A stretch of 6,291 nucleotides of DNA from an uncultured Clostridia bacterium. GTDB lineage: Bacteria > Bacillota > Clostridia > Oscillospirales > Acutalibacteraceae. Shown piece by piece: positions 1 through 5,523 of this stretch. The stretch lies in the NCBI GenBank assembly GCA_947623215.1, contig CANQGN010000089.1:1-6291 (forward strand), read 5' to 3'. The position numbers and the translations under genes are program-made. Each line of letters starts with the position of its first letter. The first letter of the stretch is position 1. Under the pieces are notes generated by a model, which saw nothing but the letters and a program-made list of their open reading frames with translations, made no database searches and was not told the origin of the DNA.

Positions 1-2
1 GG

Positions 3-497
3 CTCGACCGGGTGGCGGAGCAAAACGGCGTAAAGGTGGGGCGGCTGAAGTTCCACGCGCTGTGTGGAGAAGCCACCTTAGCGGGCGTGCGCTGCCTGCT
101 GCTCAAACCCCAAACCTTTATGAACGCCTCCGGCGAGGCGGTTGCAGAAGCCGCCGCCTTTTACAAAATTCCCCCCCAGCGCATTTTGGTGGCGTTTGAC
201 GACGTTTCGCTGCCCGTCGGCCAATTGCGGGTACGCGCCGCCGGTTCCGCCGGGGGGCACAACGGCGTCAAATCGCTTATAGAAAAGCTGGGCAGCGACG
301 AGTTTCCCCGCATTAAAATCGGCGTGGGGCAAAAGCCCGACCCTCGCATGGACTTAGCCGACTACGTGCTCGGCCGCATTTCGGCAGAAGAAGAAAAACT
401 GCTGGCCGCCGCGGTAGACCGGGCGGTAGAGGCGCTGCCGCTGCTGCTGACCGACCGGCTGGGGGAGGCCATGAACCGCCTGAACGGTAAACCGTAA
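3..497 (+). CDS. pth: Peptidyl-tRNA hydrolase (3' part; 5' end outside the window)
   Basis: This enzyme cleaves the ester bond of peptidyl-tRNAs that drop off the ribosome, recycling tRNA in the cytoplasm. The visible 164 residues read in frame from the left edge (LDRVAEQNG...). The family hallmark KPQTFMN is at 105-125, followed by FDDVSLP with the conserved Asp (201-203), and GSAGGHNGVKS with the conserved His-Asn (258-263). These match the catalytic/binding Asn and Asp positions of bacterial Pth. The catalytic His lies in the missing N-terminus; by comparison with the usual 185-195 residue length, roughly 25-28 residues are absent. A GTG at position 12 could be read as a start, but family alignment shows the protein begins upstream, so the gene is partial rather than short. 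It ends at TAA 495-497, and a terminator follows 27 bases later, so it is probably the last gene of its transcript. Confidence 0.96.
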   Translation, partial: LDRVAEQNGVKVGRLKFHALCGEATLAGVRCLLLKPQTFMNASGEAVAEAAAFYKIPPQRILVAFDDVSLPVGQLRVRAAGSAGGHNGVKSLIEKLGSDEFPRIKIGVGQKPDPRMDLADYVLGRISAEEEKLLAAAVDRAVEALPLLLTDRLGEAMNRLNGKP

Positions 498-524
498 CCC
501 TTTTTTCCTCTTTTGCCCCCTTTT

Positions 525-554
525 GCCCGCCCCCAACCCCGGGCGGGCTTTTTT
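525..554 (+). terminator. Intrinsic terminator after pth
   Basis: A perfect 8-bp GC-only stem, GCCCGCCC (525-532) paired with GGGCGGGC (541-548), encloses an 8-base loop and is followed directly by six T (549-554). This is a textbook Rho-independent terminator. It separates pth from the deacetylase unit. Confidence 0.93.
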
Positions 555-575
555 GGGGCTTCCCCGCTTTTTCCC

Positions 576-604
576 TTTACTTTTTCGGCAAAAACCGGTA
601 TAAT
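576..604 (+). promoter_or_regulatory. Housekeeping-type promoter for the deacetylase-GNAT unit
   Basis: A perfect -10 box TATAAT (599-604) sits 17 bases downstream of TTTACT (576-581), which matches the -35 consensus TTGACA at 4 of 6 positions. It lies just after the pth terminator. The ribosome binding site GTAAGGAG (621-628) of the next gene follows, which leaves room for a short 5' leader starting near 611. Confidence 0.8.
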
Positions 605-637
605 AAACCAAGAGAACTGTGTAAGGAGCTGACCGCC

Positions 638-1684
638 ATGCCCGCTACCCCCTCCCGCATTCGCCCGGTAGACGAAAACCGCCGCACCGCCGCCCGCCGC
701 AAACTGCTTTTCTTTCGCCTGTTACTGGTTGTGTTAATCCTCTGTTTGGCGGGCAGCCTGTTTGCCGTGCACGCCGCCACCCGCAAGGCCGGTCGGCTTT
801 CCTCAGAGCTTTCGGCGGCCAGCACCGCCTTACAGTCGCTTACCGAGGCCAACACCAGCCACGGCGCGGCGGTAGAAAAACAGCAAAGCGACCTGCTGGC
901 CCTTACCAACAAGCTGGCTTCGCAAGAAAAGGCCATTTCCTCTTACGAGGCGCAGGTGCGCCAGCAGCAGGAGGAGATTGACGCCCTGCGCGCCGGGCAG
1001 GGTCTGCCGGCCAGCTCTACCGGCGGCGCTTCTACCACCGCCGCCAAGCCCACGGCGGGCAACGTGTGCTATCTCACCTTTGACGACGGCCCCTCTGAAA
1101 ACACGCTGAAAATCTTAAAAATCCTGCAACAATACAACGTAAAGGCCACCTTTTTTGTGGTGGGCACCAGCAAGCTTTCTTACGTAAAAAATATTCACGC
1201 GGCGGGTCACACCGTGGGGCTGCACTCTTACACCCACGAATACTCGCAAATTTACACCTCGCAAAAGGCCTATTTTAACGATTTGGATCGTATTTCCAAC
1301 GCCGTGCAGCAGTACATCGGGGTGGCCCCCAAGGTGATTCGCTTCCCCGGCGGCTCCAGCAACACGGTCAGCAAAGACTACTGCGCCGGCATTATGACCG
1401 CGCTCTCGCAAGAAGTGCGCAGCCGGGGCTACGTGTATTTTGACTGGAACGTAGACAGTCTGGACGCTACCGGCAACAACGTGGCGGTCTCTAAAATGCT
1501 GAATAATATTGAGGCCACCGGCGGCAAGGGCGGGCGCGACGTGGTGCTGATGCACGACACCGACGCCAAAGACACCACGGTAGAGGCCCTGCCGCAGATT
1601 ATAGAGTACTACAAATCGGCCGGGTACACCTTTGCCCCCCTTACCGTAAACGTGGAACCCATAACCCACGGCATTAACAACTAA
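638..1684 (+). CDS. Membrane-anchored polysaccharide deacetylase (NodB/CE4 family)
   Basis: The product is a 348-residue extracytoplasmic deacetylase expected to remove N- or O-acetyl groups from a cell-wall or secreted glycan. Peptidoglycan GlcNAc is the commonest target in Gram-positives, but the substrate cannot be read from sequence. A basic N-terminus (1-22) precedes a single hydrophobic helix (about 24-46), which acts as a signal anchor. A Gln/Glu/Ala-rich coiled-coil-like stalk (about 52-118) and a Ser/Thr/Gly/Ala linker (119-141) follow. The NodB domain (about 143-335) has all the expected motifs: TFDDGP (147-152, with the Asp pair), HSYTH (196-200, the metal-binding histidines), RFPGGSSN (235-242), DWNVDSLD (269-276) and LMHD (304-307, catalytic His). 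It should therefore be active. The ATG is preceded by GTAAGGAG with a 9-base gap. Its stop overlaps the start of the GNAT gene, so the two are translationally linked. The family is certain; the exact role is not. Confidence 0.95.
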   Translation: MPATPSRIRPVDENRRTAARRKLLFFRLLLVVLILCLAGSLFAVHAATRKAGRLSSELSAASTALQSLTEANTSHGAAVEKQQSDLLALTNKLASQEKAISSYEAQVRQQQEEIDALRAGQGLPASSTGGASTTAAKPTAGNVCYLTFDDGPSENTLKILKILQQYNVKATFFVVGTSKLSYVKNIHAAGHTVGLHSYTHEYSQIYTSQKAYFNDLDRISNAVQQYIGVAPKVIRFPGGSSNTVSKDYCAGIMTALSQEVRSRGYVYFDWNVDSLDATGNNVAVSKMLNNIEATGGKGGRDVVLMHDTDAKDTTVEALPQIIEYYKSAGYTFAPLTVNVEPITHGINN

Positions 1685-2424
1685 TGGATTTTTTTGAAGC
1701 CGTAAAAGCCGCCCAGAGCGGCTGCCCCCGGCTGTTTGCCACGGTGCACGACCGGCCGTGGGGGTCGATTTTTTACCAGCCCGCCAACACCCTTTCGGTA
1801 GAGGCCAACCACGCCGCGCTGTGGCAGCCGGTGGATTACGCCGCCGCGCTGGGGGAGACCGCCGCCTTTTACCGGGCGAAAGCCTGCCCGCCCCGGCTCT
1901 ACGCCTACCTGCCGCCGGGGGAGGGGGCGGCCTTTACCCGGGCGGCCGAACCCTTTGGCGGGCGGGTGACCCCTTCTGACTTGCAGCTGGTCACCTGCCG
2001 CCGCCCGGCCATTCGGCCGGATTTGCCCCCCTTGCAGTTTGAAGTGCTGAAAGAGTGGGACCCCGCCCTAAACCGCAACGTGCTGGGCGAAAATTTACAC
2101 CTAGAGGGCGTGCTGCGGGGCAGCATGGGGCACCCTGGCTTTTCGCTGGTGGTGGGGCGGCTCATGGGGGACGCCGTAACTATGGCCAGCTTGTGGAACG
2201 CGGGCGACGTACAGCGCATCAGCAACGTCATGACCGGCGAGGGCTTTCGGGGCTGCGGGTTTGGGCTGGCGCTCATCACCCACACGCTGTCGCTGGCGGC
2301 AAAGCAAAACAAACCGGTTTACCTGTTTGCCAATAACCCGGTGGCCCTGCGGCTTTACCGCCGGGCGGGGATGCAGGTAGAGCAGCCGGATTTTCAACTG
2401 TTTGTTTGGGAAGGAACGGCTTGA
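1684..2424 (+). CDS. GNAT-family N-acetyltransferase
   Basis: The 246-residue product probably transfers acetyl from acetyl-CoA to an unidentified amine acceptor in the cytoplasm; no signal peptide or membrane helix is seen. The C-terminal half carries the GNAT fold signature. Strand 4 and motif A read ISNVMTGEGFRGCGFGLALI, with the acetyl-CoA pyrophosphate loop R-G-C-G-F-G at 189-194. Motif B follows as FANNPVALRLYRRAGMQV (215-232), the usual Asn...Ala...LY...G(F/M) ending. Residues 1 to about 115 lack clear motifs and make the protein longer than a single GNAT domain (about 150 residues). They may be a degenerate second GNAT-like half or a substrate domain. The ATG shares one base with the upstream TAA (TAATG) and has no good ribosome binding site, so it should be translated by coupling to the deacetylase. 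The last codons form one arm of a terminator hairpin. Confidence 0.85.
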   Translation: MDFFEAVKAAQSGCPRLFATVHDRPWGSIFYQPANTLSVEANHAALWQPVDYAAALGETAAFYRAKACPPRLYAYLPPGEGAAFTRAAEPFGGRVTPSDLQLVTCRRPAIRPDLPPLQFEVLKEWDPALNRNVLGENLHLEGVLRGSMGHPGFSLVVGRLMGDAVTMASLWNAGDVQRISNVMTGEGFRGCGFGLALITHTLSLAAKQNKPVYLFANNPVALRLYRRAGMQVEQPDFQLFVWEGTA

Positions 2425-2452
2425 GAGGCAAGAGAAGTTCCTTCCCTTTTTT
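2408..2452 (+). terminator. Intrinsic terminator overlapping the end of the GNAT gene
   Basis: A perfect 10-bp stem, GGGAAGGAAC (2408-2417) paired with GTTCCTTCCC (2437-2446), is followed immediately by six T (2447-2452). The 19-base loop can form a small inner CTTG/CAAG helix (2420-2423 with 2429-2432). The left arm lies inside the GNAT coding sequence and the stop codon (2422-2424) lies in the loop. A ribosome finishing the GNAT gene would cover the left arm. It ends the two-gene unit or attenuates read-through into the dockerin gene 32 bases downstream. Confidence 0.85.
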
Positions 2453-2467
2453 AAAATCCAAGCAAAA

Positions 2468-2486
2468 GAAAGGTGGTTTTTGCATG
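2468..2486 (+). promoter_or_regulatory. Ribosome binding site fixing the dockerin-protein start
   Basis: AAAGGTGG (2468-2475) lies 8 bases before ATG 2484-2486. The reading frame stays open upstream to a TTG at 2406. That longer version would put 26 polar residues, encoded by the terminator hairpin, ahead of an obvious signal peptide. ATG 2484 is therefore the start. Confidence 0.85.
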
Positions 2487-5009
2487 AAAAAGCAACTCCA
2501 AAAATGCCTGACCCTGACCCTTGCCCTTGCCCTGCTGCTGCCCTTTTGCCGGTGGCCCGCCGCAGAAGAGACAAGCGACGACCCCGTTGCCTTTACGGTA
2601 GAAAACGTGACCCTCTTGGAAGGCAGCGGCGACTTGCAAGAAGACGGCAGCTACCGCTATTATTCCAACAACTATACCCCGCATTATTCCCTCACCATGG
2701 CGGACGGTACCGTTTACCAAAGCAACAACTACGGGTACCTCACCATTGGGGACAGAGAATACTTCCTTCTCACCACGGAGCTGCAGCCGCAAGACCAGGC
2801 AGCGTGGCAGGCGGGGCACTCCTATCCGGTCGCCGCCCAGCTATATTGTAATGATAGGGCGGCCGGCGTATCTATGCGTTTTCCCGAATTGGAAACGGAA
2901 TTTACCGTCACCATTGCCGAATCGCCCGTAGAAGCTTTTTCTGTGGAAGAGGTTTCGCTGCTCGATAAACCGGTAGACAATTATGACCAACACGGTTATG
3001 AACGCATACCGTTTACCTACTCCCTGCGGCTGAAAAACGGCCAAACGCTGACCGATACTGCAATCGCCAGTTATAGCAGCTACCCCTTTGAACGCTATTC
3101 CGCCTATATACAAATGGAGGGGAACGATTACCCCTGTACCGTTACCTTTGAACAGCCCACCACCGAATGGGTCGCCGGGCAGCGCTACCGGGGCGAAGCG
3201 CGGCTGCTGGCCAAAGCTGCCTCCTTTTCTGTTACCGTTACCCCCAACCCCAAGGCTGTAACGGGGCTGGAAATTGAAGATACGGCGGTGCTCTTTGGCC
3301 TGCCCATGACGGAACGGGACATTTACGCCCCCGACTTTTCCCTGCTGCTGGCCGACGGTTCTAAAATTCACTCAAATAACGGGCGGGTCAACAAATACCA
3401 AACCCTGCAATATACTTACCCGGACAAGCTGGAATGGAAGCTGGGGGACGTGTACACCGTAACCGGCCGCTACGGCGCATTTTCTGATACGTTCAAAATA
3501 AGGGTGGTAGACAATGGCGTCGTCTCGATGGATTTTGCCGACGTGACGGTGGTGGAAAACGCCGACACCGTCTACTCCTTCGAAAGCACCTTCGTCTACC
3601 ATTACACCCCCGCCTGTACCGCTACCTTCCGGGACGGTACCCGCCATACCTTCCATTTTCCCACCGGCGGGCTTGAGCTCCCGCTGGATTCGTATCGCAC
3701 ATGGGGAACCGGCGGGGGCCCTGCGATTATCGGCCGTTTTCCCACCTGCACCGACAATCAGGCGGAGGAACCCTGGCAGGTGGGGCATACTTATACCGCC
3801 ACCGCTTCGTTTTTGAATTTTTCTGGCGATATTCGGGTAACGGTGGTGCCAAGCCCGGTCAAGCGCATAATCCCCCACGCCATGACCTACGTTGCCGATA
3901 CGAATGATTGGTATGAAGCAGGTACCCTGCAAGGATGGTACGAAAGTTTCCCCTTTACGGTAGAACTGAACGACGGCCGCAAAATAGAAAGCAACTGGGA
4001 CGCCGACAGCGCCTATGTGGTGCTGGACGACAACCGCTATACGCTGGATGCGGAATTTGATACACCCGACCTGCCCGCCGCCGGTACCACCGGCTCTCTG
4101 CCCTGCCGGGTGACGGTGCTGGGCAAAACCGTTGACCTGAAAATCCCGGTGACGGTGGTGCAAAACGAACAGCAGCTGGTTCGCTCGGTATTGCCGGGGG
4201 TAACCGGCATTCGGGTAGCAGACGTGCGCGTTTGGCCGGGCGTTTATTGGAATCCGGAATATTCCTTTGTGCTGCAAAACGGAAAGGAAGTGCCCGCCGA
4301 CTCTCTGCCGGGCCTTTCGGACTATGCCCTTCGTGTAGAAGACCACACCTTTACCGCCGACCAAATCGGCCAGACGATCAAGCTGACTGCTTCGGCCTTC
4401 GGCTTTTCGGATGAATTTTCCGTCACCGTAATCGAAAACCCCATTGCGGGGCTGGCAGTAAGCGACGTTACCGACCCGCTGGACGAACAAAATCTCTTTT
4501 CCGGCTTTCTGCATTATGACAAAGCCGCCGGAACTTTTCGCTGGTCGACGCCGCTTGGAATCAACGAACCCTTTGTCTTTCGCTTAAAAGACGGAAGCAC
4601 CGTAACGACCGACTGCCAATCCACCCATTCCTATGGAGGCTGGTATTCTTCTCACACCTTCACCCTTTACCATAACCGTTTTTCCGTTTCCTATGATTTA
4701 GACGAAACGGCATATGAAAAAGACGTGGGCAAACCGATTACCGGTCGGGTGAGCGTGTCTATGGGCTACGGCAACGACGGGGACGAGCAGCCCACCTTCC
4801 CCTTTACCGTTACCTTTACCGCCGCCCCCGCCGGCGACCTGAACGGCGACGGCCGGGTAAACGCCGGCGACGCGCTGAACGTGCTGCGCGCCGCGGTGGG
4901 CAAAACCACCTTAACCGCCCAGCAGCGGCTGGCCGCCGATATGAACCGCGACGGCGCGGTGAACGCCGTGGACGCCCTGCTGATTTTGCGCAAAGCGGTG
5001 GGCAAATAG
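2484..5009 (+). CDS. Secreted multi-module beta-rich protein with C-terminal dockerin
   Basis: The 841-residue protein starts with a Sec signal peptide: MKKQLQK, a hydrophobic core to about residue 22, and probable cleavage near WPAA (24-27). LPFC in that core is not a proper lipobox. Residues 34 to about 779 form about seven degenerate modules of 85-125 residues (roughly 34-145, 147-254, 259-342, 346-455, 459-560, 566-651, 654-779). Each opens with a V-x-D/E-V-T-like strand. A central F-x-L-x-(D/N)G-x-x-(I/V) hairpin follows (MADGTVY, LKNGQTL, LADGSKI, FRDGTRH, LNDGRKI, LQNGKEV, LKDGSTV). Modules 1-4 carry a clear W-x-x-G-x-x-Y strand, and each closes with a f-x-V-T-V strand. This resembles bacterial Ig-like (Big) domains; the exact family is not recognised. 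Residues 785-841 are a dockerin. No glycoside hydrolase or other catalytic domain is evident, so a structural, adhesive or glycan-binding role is inferred. No cohesin partner lies nearby. A terminator precedes the gene, and no clear promoter of its own or following terminator is seen. Confidence 0.88.
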   Translation: MKKQLQKCLTLTLALALLLPFCRWPAAEETSDDPVAFTVENVTLLEGSGDLQEDGSYRYYSNNYTPHYSLTMADGTVYQSNNYGYLTIGDREYFLLTTELQPQDQAAWQAGHSYPVAAQLYCNDRAAGVSMRFPELETEFTVTIAESPVEAFSVEEVSLLDKPVDNYDQHGYERIPFTYSLRLKNGQTLTDTAIASYSSYPFERYSAYIQMEGNDYPCTVTFEQPTTEWVAGQRYRGEARLLAKAASFSVTVTPNPKAVTGLEIEDTAVLFGLPMTERDIYAPDFSLLLADGSKIHSNNGRVNKYQTLQYTYPDKLEWKLGDVYTVTGRYGAFSDTFKIRVVDNGVVSMDFADVTVVENADTVYSFESTFVYHYTPACTATFRDGTRHTFHFPTGGLELPLDSYRTWGTGGGPAIIGRFPTCTDNQAEEPWQVGHTYTATASFLNFSGDIRVTVVPSPVKRIIPHAMTYVADTNDWYEAGTLQGWYESFPFTVELNDGRKIESNWDADSAYVVLDDNRYTLDAEFDTPDLPAAGTTGSLPCRVTVLGKTVDLKIPVTVVQNEQQLVRSVLPGVTGIRVADVRVWPGVYWNPEYSFVLQNGKEVPADSLPGLSDYALRVEDHTFTADQIGQTIKLTASAFGFSDEFSVTVIENPIAGLAVSDVTDPLDEQNLFSGFLHYDKAAGTFRWSTPLGINEPFVFRLKDGSTVTTDCQSTHSYGGWYSSHTFTLYHNRFSVSYDLDETAYEKDVGKPITGRVSVSMGYGNDGDEQPTFPFTVTFTAAPAGDLNGDGRVNAGDALNVLRAAVGKTTLTAQQRLAADMNRDGAVNAVDALLILRKAVGK
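2583..4823 (+). repeat. About seven degenerate protein modules within the dockerin gene
   Basis: The repeat is visible only at protein level; the DNA copies have diverged and no nucleotide repeat is evident. The most constant elements are the D/N-G turn (once per module) and the closing V-T-V strand, followed by a short N-P or S-P-V linker (AESPVEAF, TPNPKAV, VPSPVKR, IENPIAG) that leads straight into the next module. Modules 3 and 6 are the shortest. Module 7 has a long aromatic-rich insertion (WSTPLG...YGGWYSSH) and is the largest. Boundaries are approximate. Confidence 0.75.
4836..5006 (+). other. Dockerin domain (two calcium-loop repeats)
   Basis: Two 22-residue F-hand-like repeats lie at residues 785-806 (DLNGDGRVNAGDALNVL...) and 819-840 (DMNRDGAVNAVDALLIL...), joined by a 12-residue linker. 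Both follow the calcium pattern D-x-N-x-D-G-x-V-N-x-x-D with Ala-Leu after the last Asp, and both end with R-x-A-V-G-K. Dockerins dock into cohesin modules of scaffoldins or cell-surface anchors. The recognition positions after the last Asp are Ala-Leu in both repeats, so the near-symmetric pair could allow two binding orientations. That is inference from the dockerin family, not seen here. Confidence 0.93.
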
Positions 5010-5135
5010 GGCGGCGTTCAAAAAAAATTGCCAGCCTTACCGAAAGTTGTCTGTGATATTTGCGCCGCCGTTCCATACACTACTCTTGCAAACGCTGAAA
5101 ATAGAACATCATCAAAGCAAGGAGGAGTATGCGTT
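5010..5135 (+). promoter_or_regulatory. Gap with a possible forespore (sigma-G-like) promoter
   Basis: There is no hairpin-plus-T-tract after the dockerin gene and no good sigma-A promoter. Spore-protein genes of this kind are normally read by sigma-G in the forespore. A loose match to its boxes is TGATA (5054-5058) and CATAC (5074-5078), separated by 15 bases, which is slightly shorter than usual, and the -10 match is imperfect. Treat this as a candidate only. Confidence 0.3.
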
Positions 5136-5330
5136 ATGGCGAAGAGCAACAAAACGCTTGTGCCGGAAGCCCGCGAAGCGCTCAACCGCTTTAAGATGGA
5201 GTCTGCTACCGAAGTGGGCGTCAACCTGAAAAACGGCTACAACGGCGATTTGACCTCGAAGCAGGCCGGTTCTATCGGCGGCCAGATGGTCAAAAAGATG
5301 ATTCAATCTTATGAAAACGGCCTGAAATAA
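5136..5330 (+). CDS. Small acid-soluble spore protein, alpha/beta type
   Basis: This 64-residue protein binds and protects DNA in dormant spores by holding it in an A-like form; it is degraded by the GPR protease at germination. It carries both family signatures: ALNRFKMESATEVGV (15-29), which includes the GPR-cleavage region, and KQAGSIGGQMVKKMI (42-56), the Gly-Gly DNA-binding segment. In the first, the usual E-(I/L)-A-x-E-F is E-S-A-T-E-V, a mild departure. The length fits the family (60-75). ATG 5136 has a very strong ribosome binding site, AAGGAGGAG (5119-5127). An earlier ATG at 5129 is in another frame. In-frame extension upstream to a TTG at 5028 lacks family homology. The gene is followed by its own terminator. 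It is direct evidence that the host is a spore former. Confidence 0.95.
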   Translation: MAKSNKTLVPEAREALNRFKMESATEVGVNLKNGYNGDLTSKQAGSIGGQMVKKMIQSYENGLK

Positions 5331-5349
5331 CCTTGCCGTTTGAAAAGGC

Positions 5350-5389
5350 AAAAACGTCCGCGCGAGAACCAAAACGCGCGGGCGTTTTT
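5350..5389 (+). terminator. Intrinsic terminator after the spore-protein gene
   Basis: A 15-bp stem with one G-T wobble pairs AAAAACGTCCGCGCG (5350-5364) with CGCGCGGGCGTTTTT (5375-5389) across a 10-base loop. The A-tract and T-tract flank a GC core, so it could also act on transcripts from the other strand. It ends the spore-protein transcript, and possibly read-through from the dockerin gene. Confidence 0.93.
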
Positions 5390-5403
5390 GTGTGAAGGTT
5401 TGT

Positions 5404-5469
5404 ACCGGGTGCAAACCAAGTCGGAACCGGGTGCAAACCAAGTCGGAAAAAGTTGCAAATCCGCCGAGA
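5404..5469 (+). repeat. Tandem 22-bp repeats (two perfect, one degenerate)
   Basis: Two identical, directly abutting 22-bp copies (5404-5425 and 5426-5447) begin ACCGGGTGCAAACC and end AAGTCGGA. A third, degenerate copy (5448-5469) keeps the TGCAAA core at exactly the same 22-bp step (5410, 5432, 5454). That core overlaps the -35 box of the next promoter. A short inverted repeat, GGTTTG (5397-5402) with CAAACC (5412-5417), adds a possible hairpin at the left edge. The position and period suggest binding sites for a regulator of the downstream gene. Confidence 0.85.
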
Positions 5470-5481
5470 ATGTGCTATACT
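5453..5481 (+). promoter_or_regulatory. Strong extended -10 promoter for the right-edge gene
   Basis: TTGCAA (5453-5458) and TATACT (5476-5481) are separated by exactly 17 bases. A TG dinucleotide one base before the -10 (5473-5474) makes it an extended -10 promoter. Transcription should begin near 5488, leaving a leader of about 33 bases before the TTG start. The 22-bp repeats abut and overlap the -35. Confidence 0.85.
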
Positions 5482-5501
5482 GGTTGTCCACGCACGTCCC
5501 G

Positions 5502-5523
5502 AAAGGAGCTGCCTATTTTTTTG
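5502..5523 (+). promoter_or_regulatory. Ribosome binding site and TTG start of the right-edge gene
   Basis: AAAGGAG (5502-5508) is followed by a T-rich gap and TTG (5521-5523), a 12-base spacing that is a little long. The frame is open further up to ATG 5470, but that codon lies in the promoter and has no ribosome binding site. ATT 5515 would give ideal spacing but is a very rare start. The TTG places a normal signal peptide at the very N-terminus. Confidence 0.7.

Noticed and set aside
12..14. GTG as the true start of pth
   Set aside because: Family alignment shows the conserved N-terminus with the catalytic His must lie upstream, outside the window.
1115..1669. Antisense open frame of 184 codons inside the deacetylase gene
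   Set aside because: It mirrors the conserved NodB region, has no family motif and no start signals.
2406..2483. TTG 2406 as the start of the dockerin protein
   Set aside because: It would add 26 polar residues ahead of a clear signal peptide and overlap the terminator; ATG 2484 has a good ribosome binding site.
3372..4514. Long antisense open frame of 380 codons inside the dockerin gene
   Set aside because: Its translation has no recognisable motif, the + strand frame encodes a coherent repeat protein with signal peptide and dockerin, and no ribosome binding site supports it. Long antisense frames are common in GC-rich coding DNA.
5333..5351. TTGCC/GGCAA hairpin after the spore-protein stop
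   Set aside because: It is only 5 bp, has no T-tract, and overlaps the arm of the much stronger terminator at 5350-5389.
5404..5447. CRISPR array
   Set aside because: The two repeats abut with no spacer, are only 22 bp long and sit at a promoter.
5470..5472. ATG 5470 as start of the right-edge gene
   Set aside because: It lies between the -35 and -10 boxes, upstream of the expected transcript start, and has no ribosome binding site.
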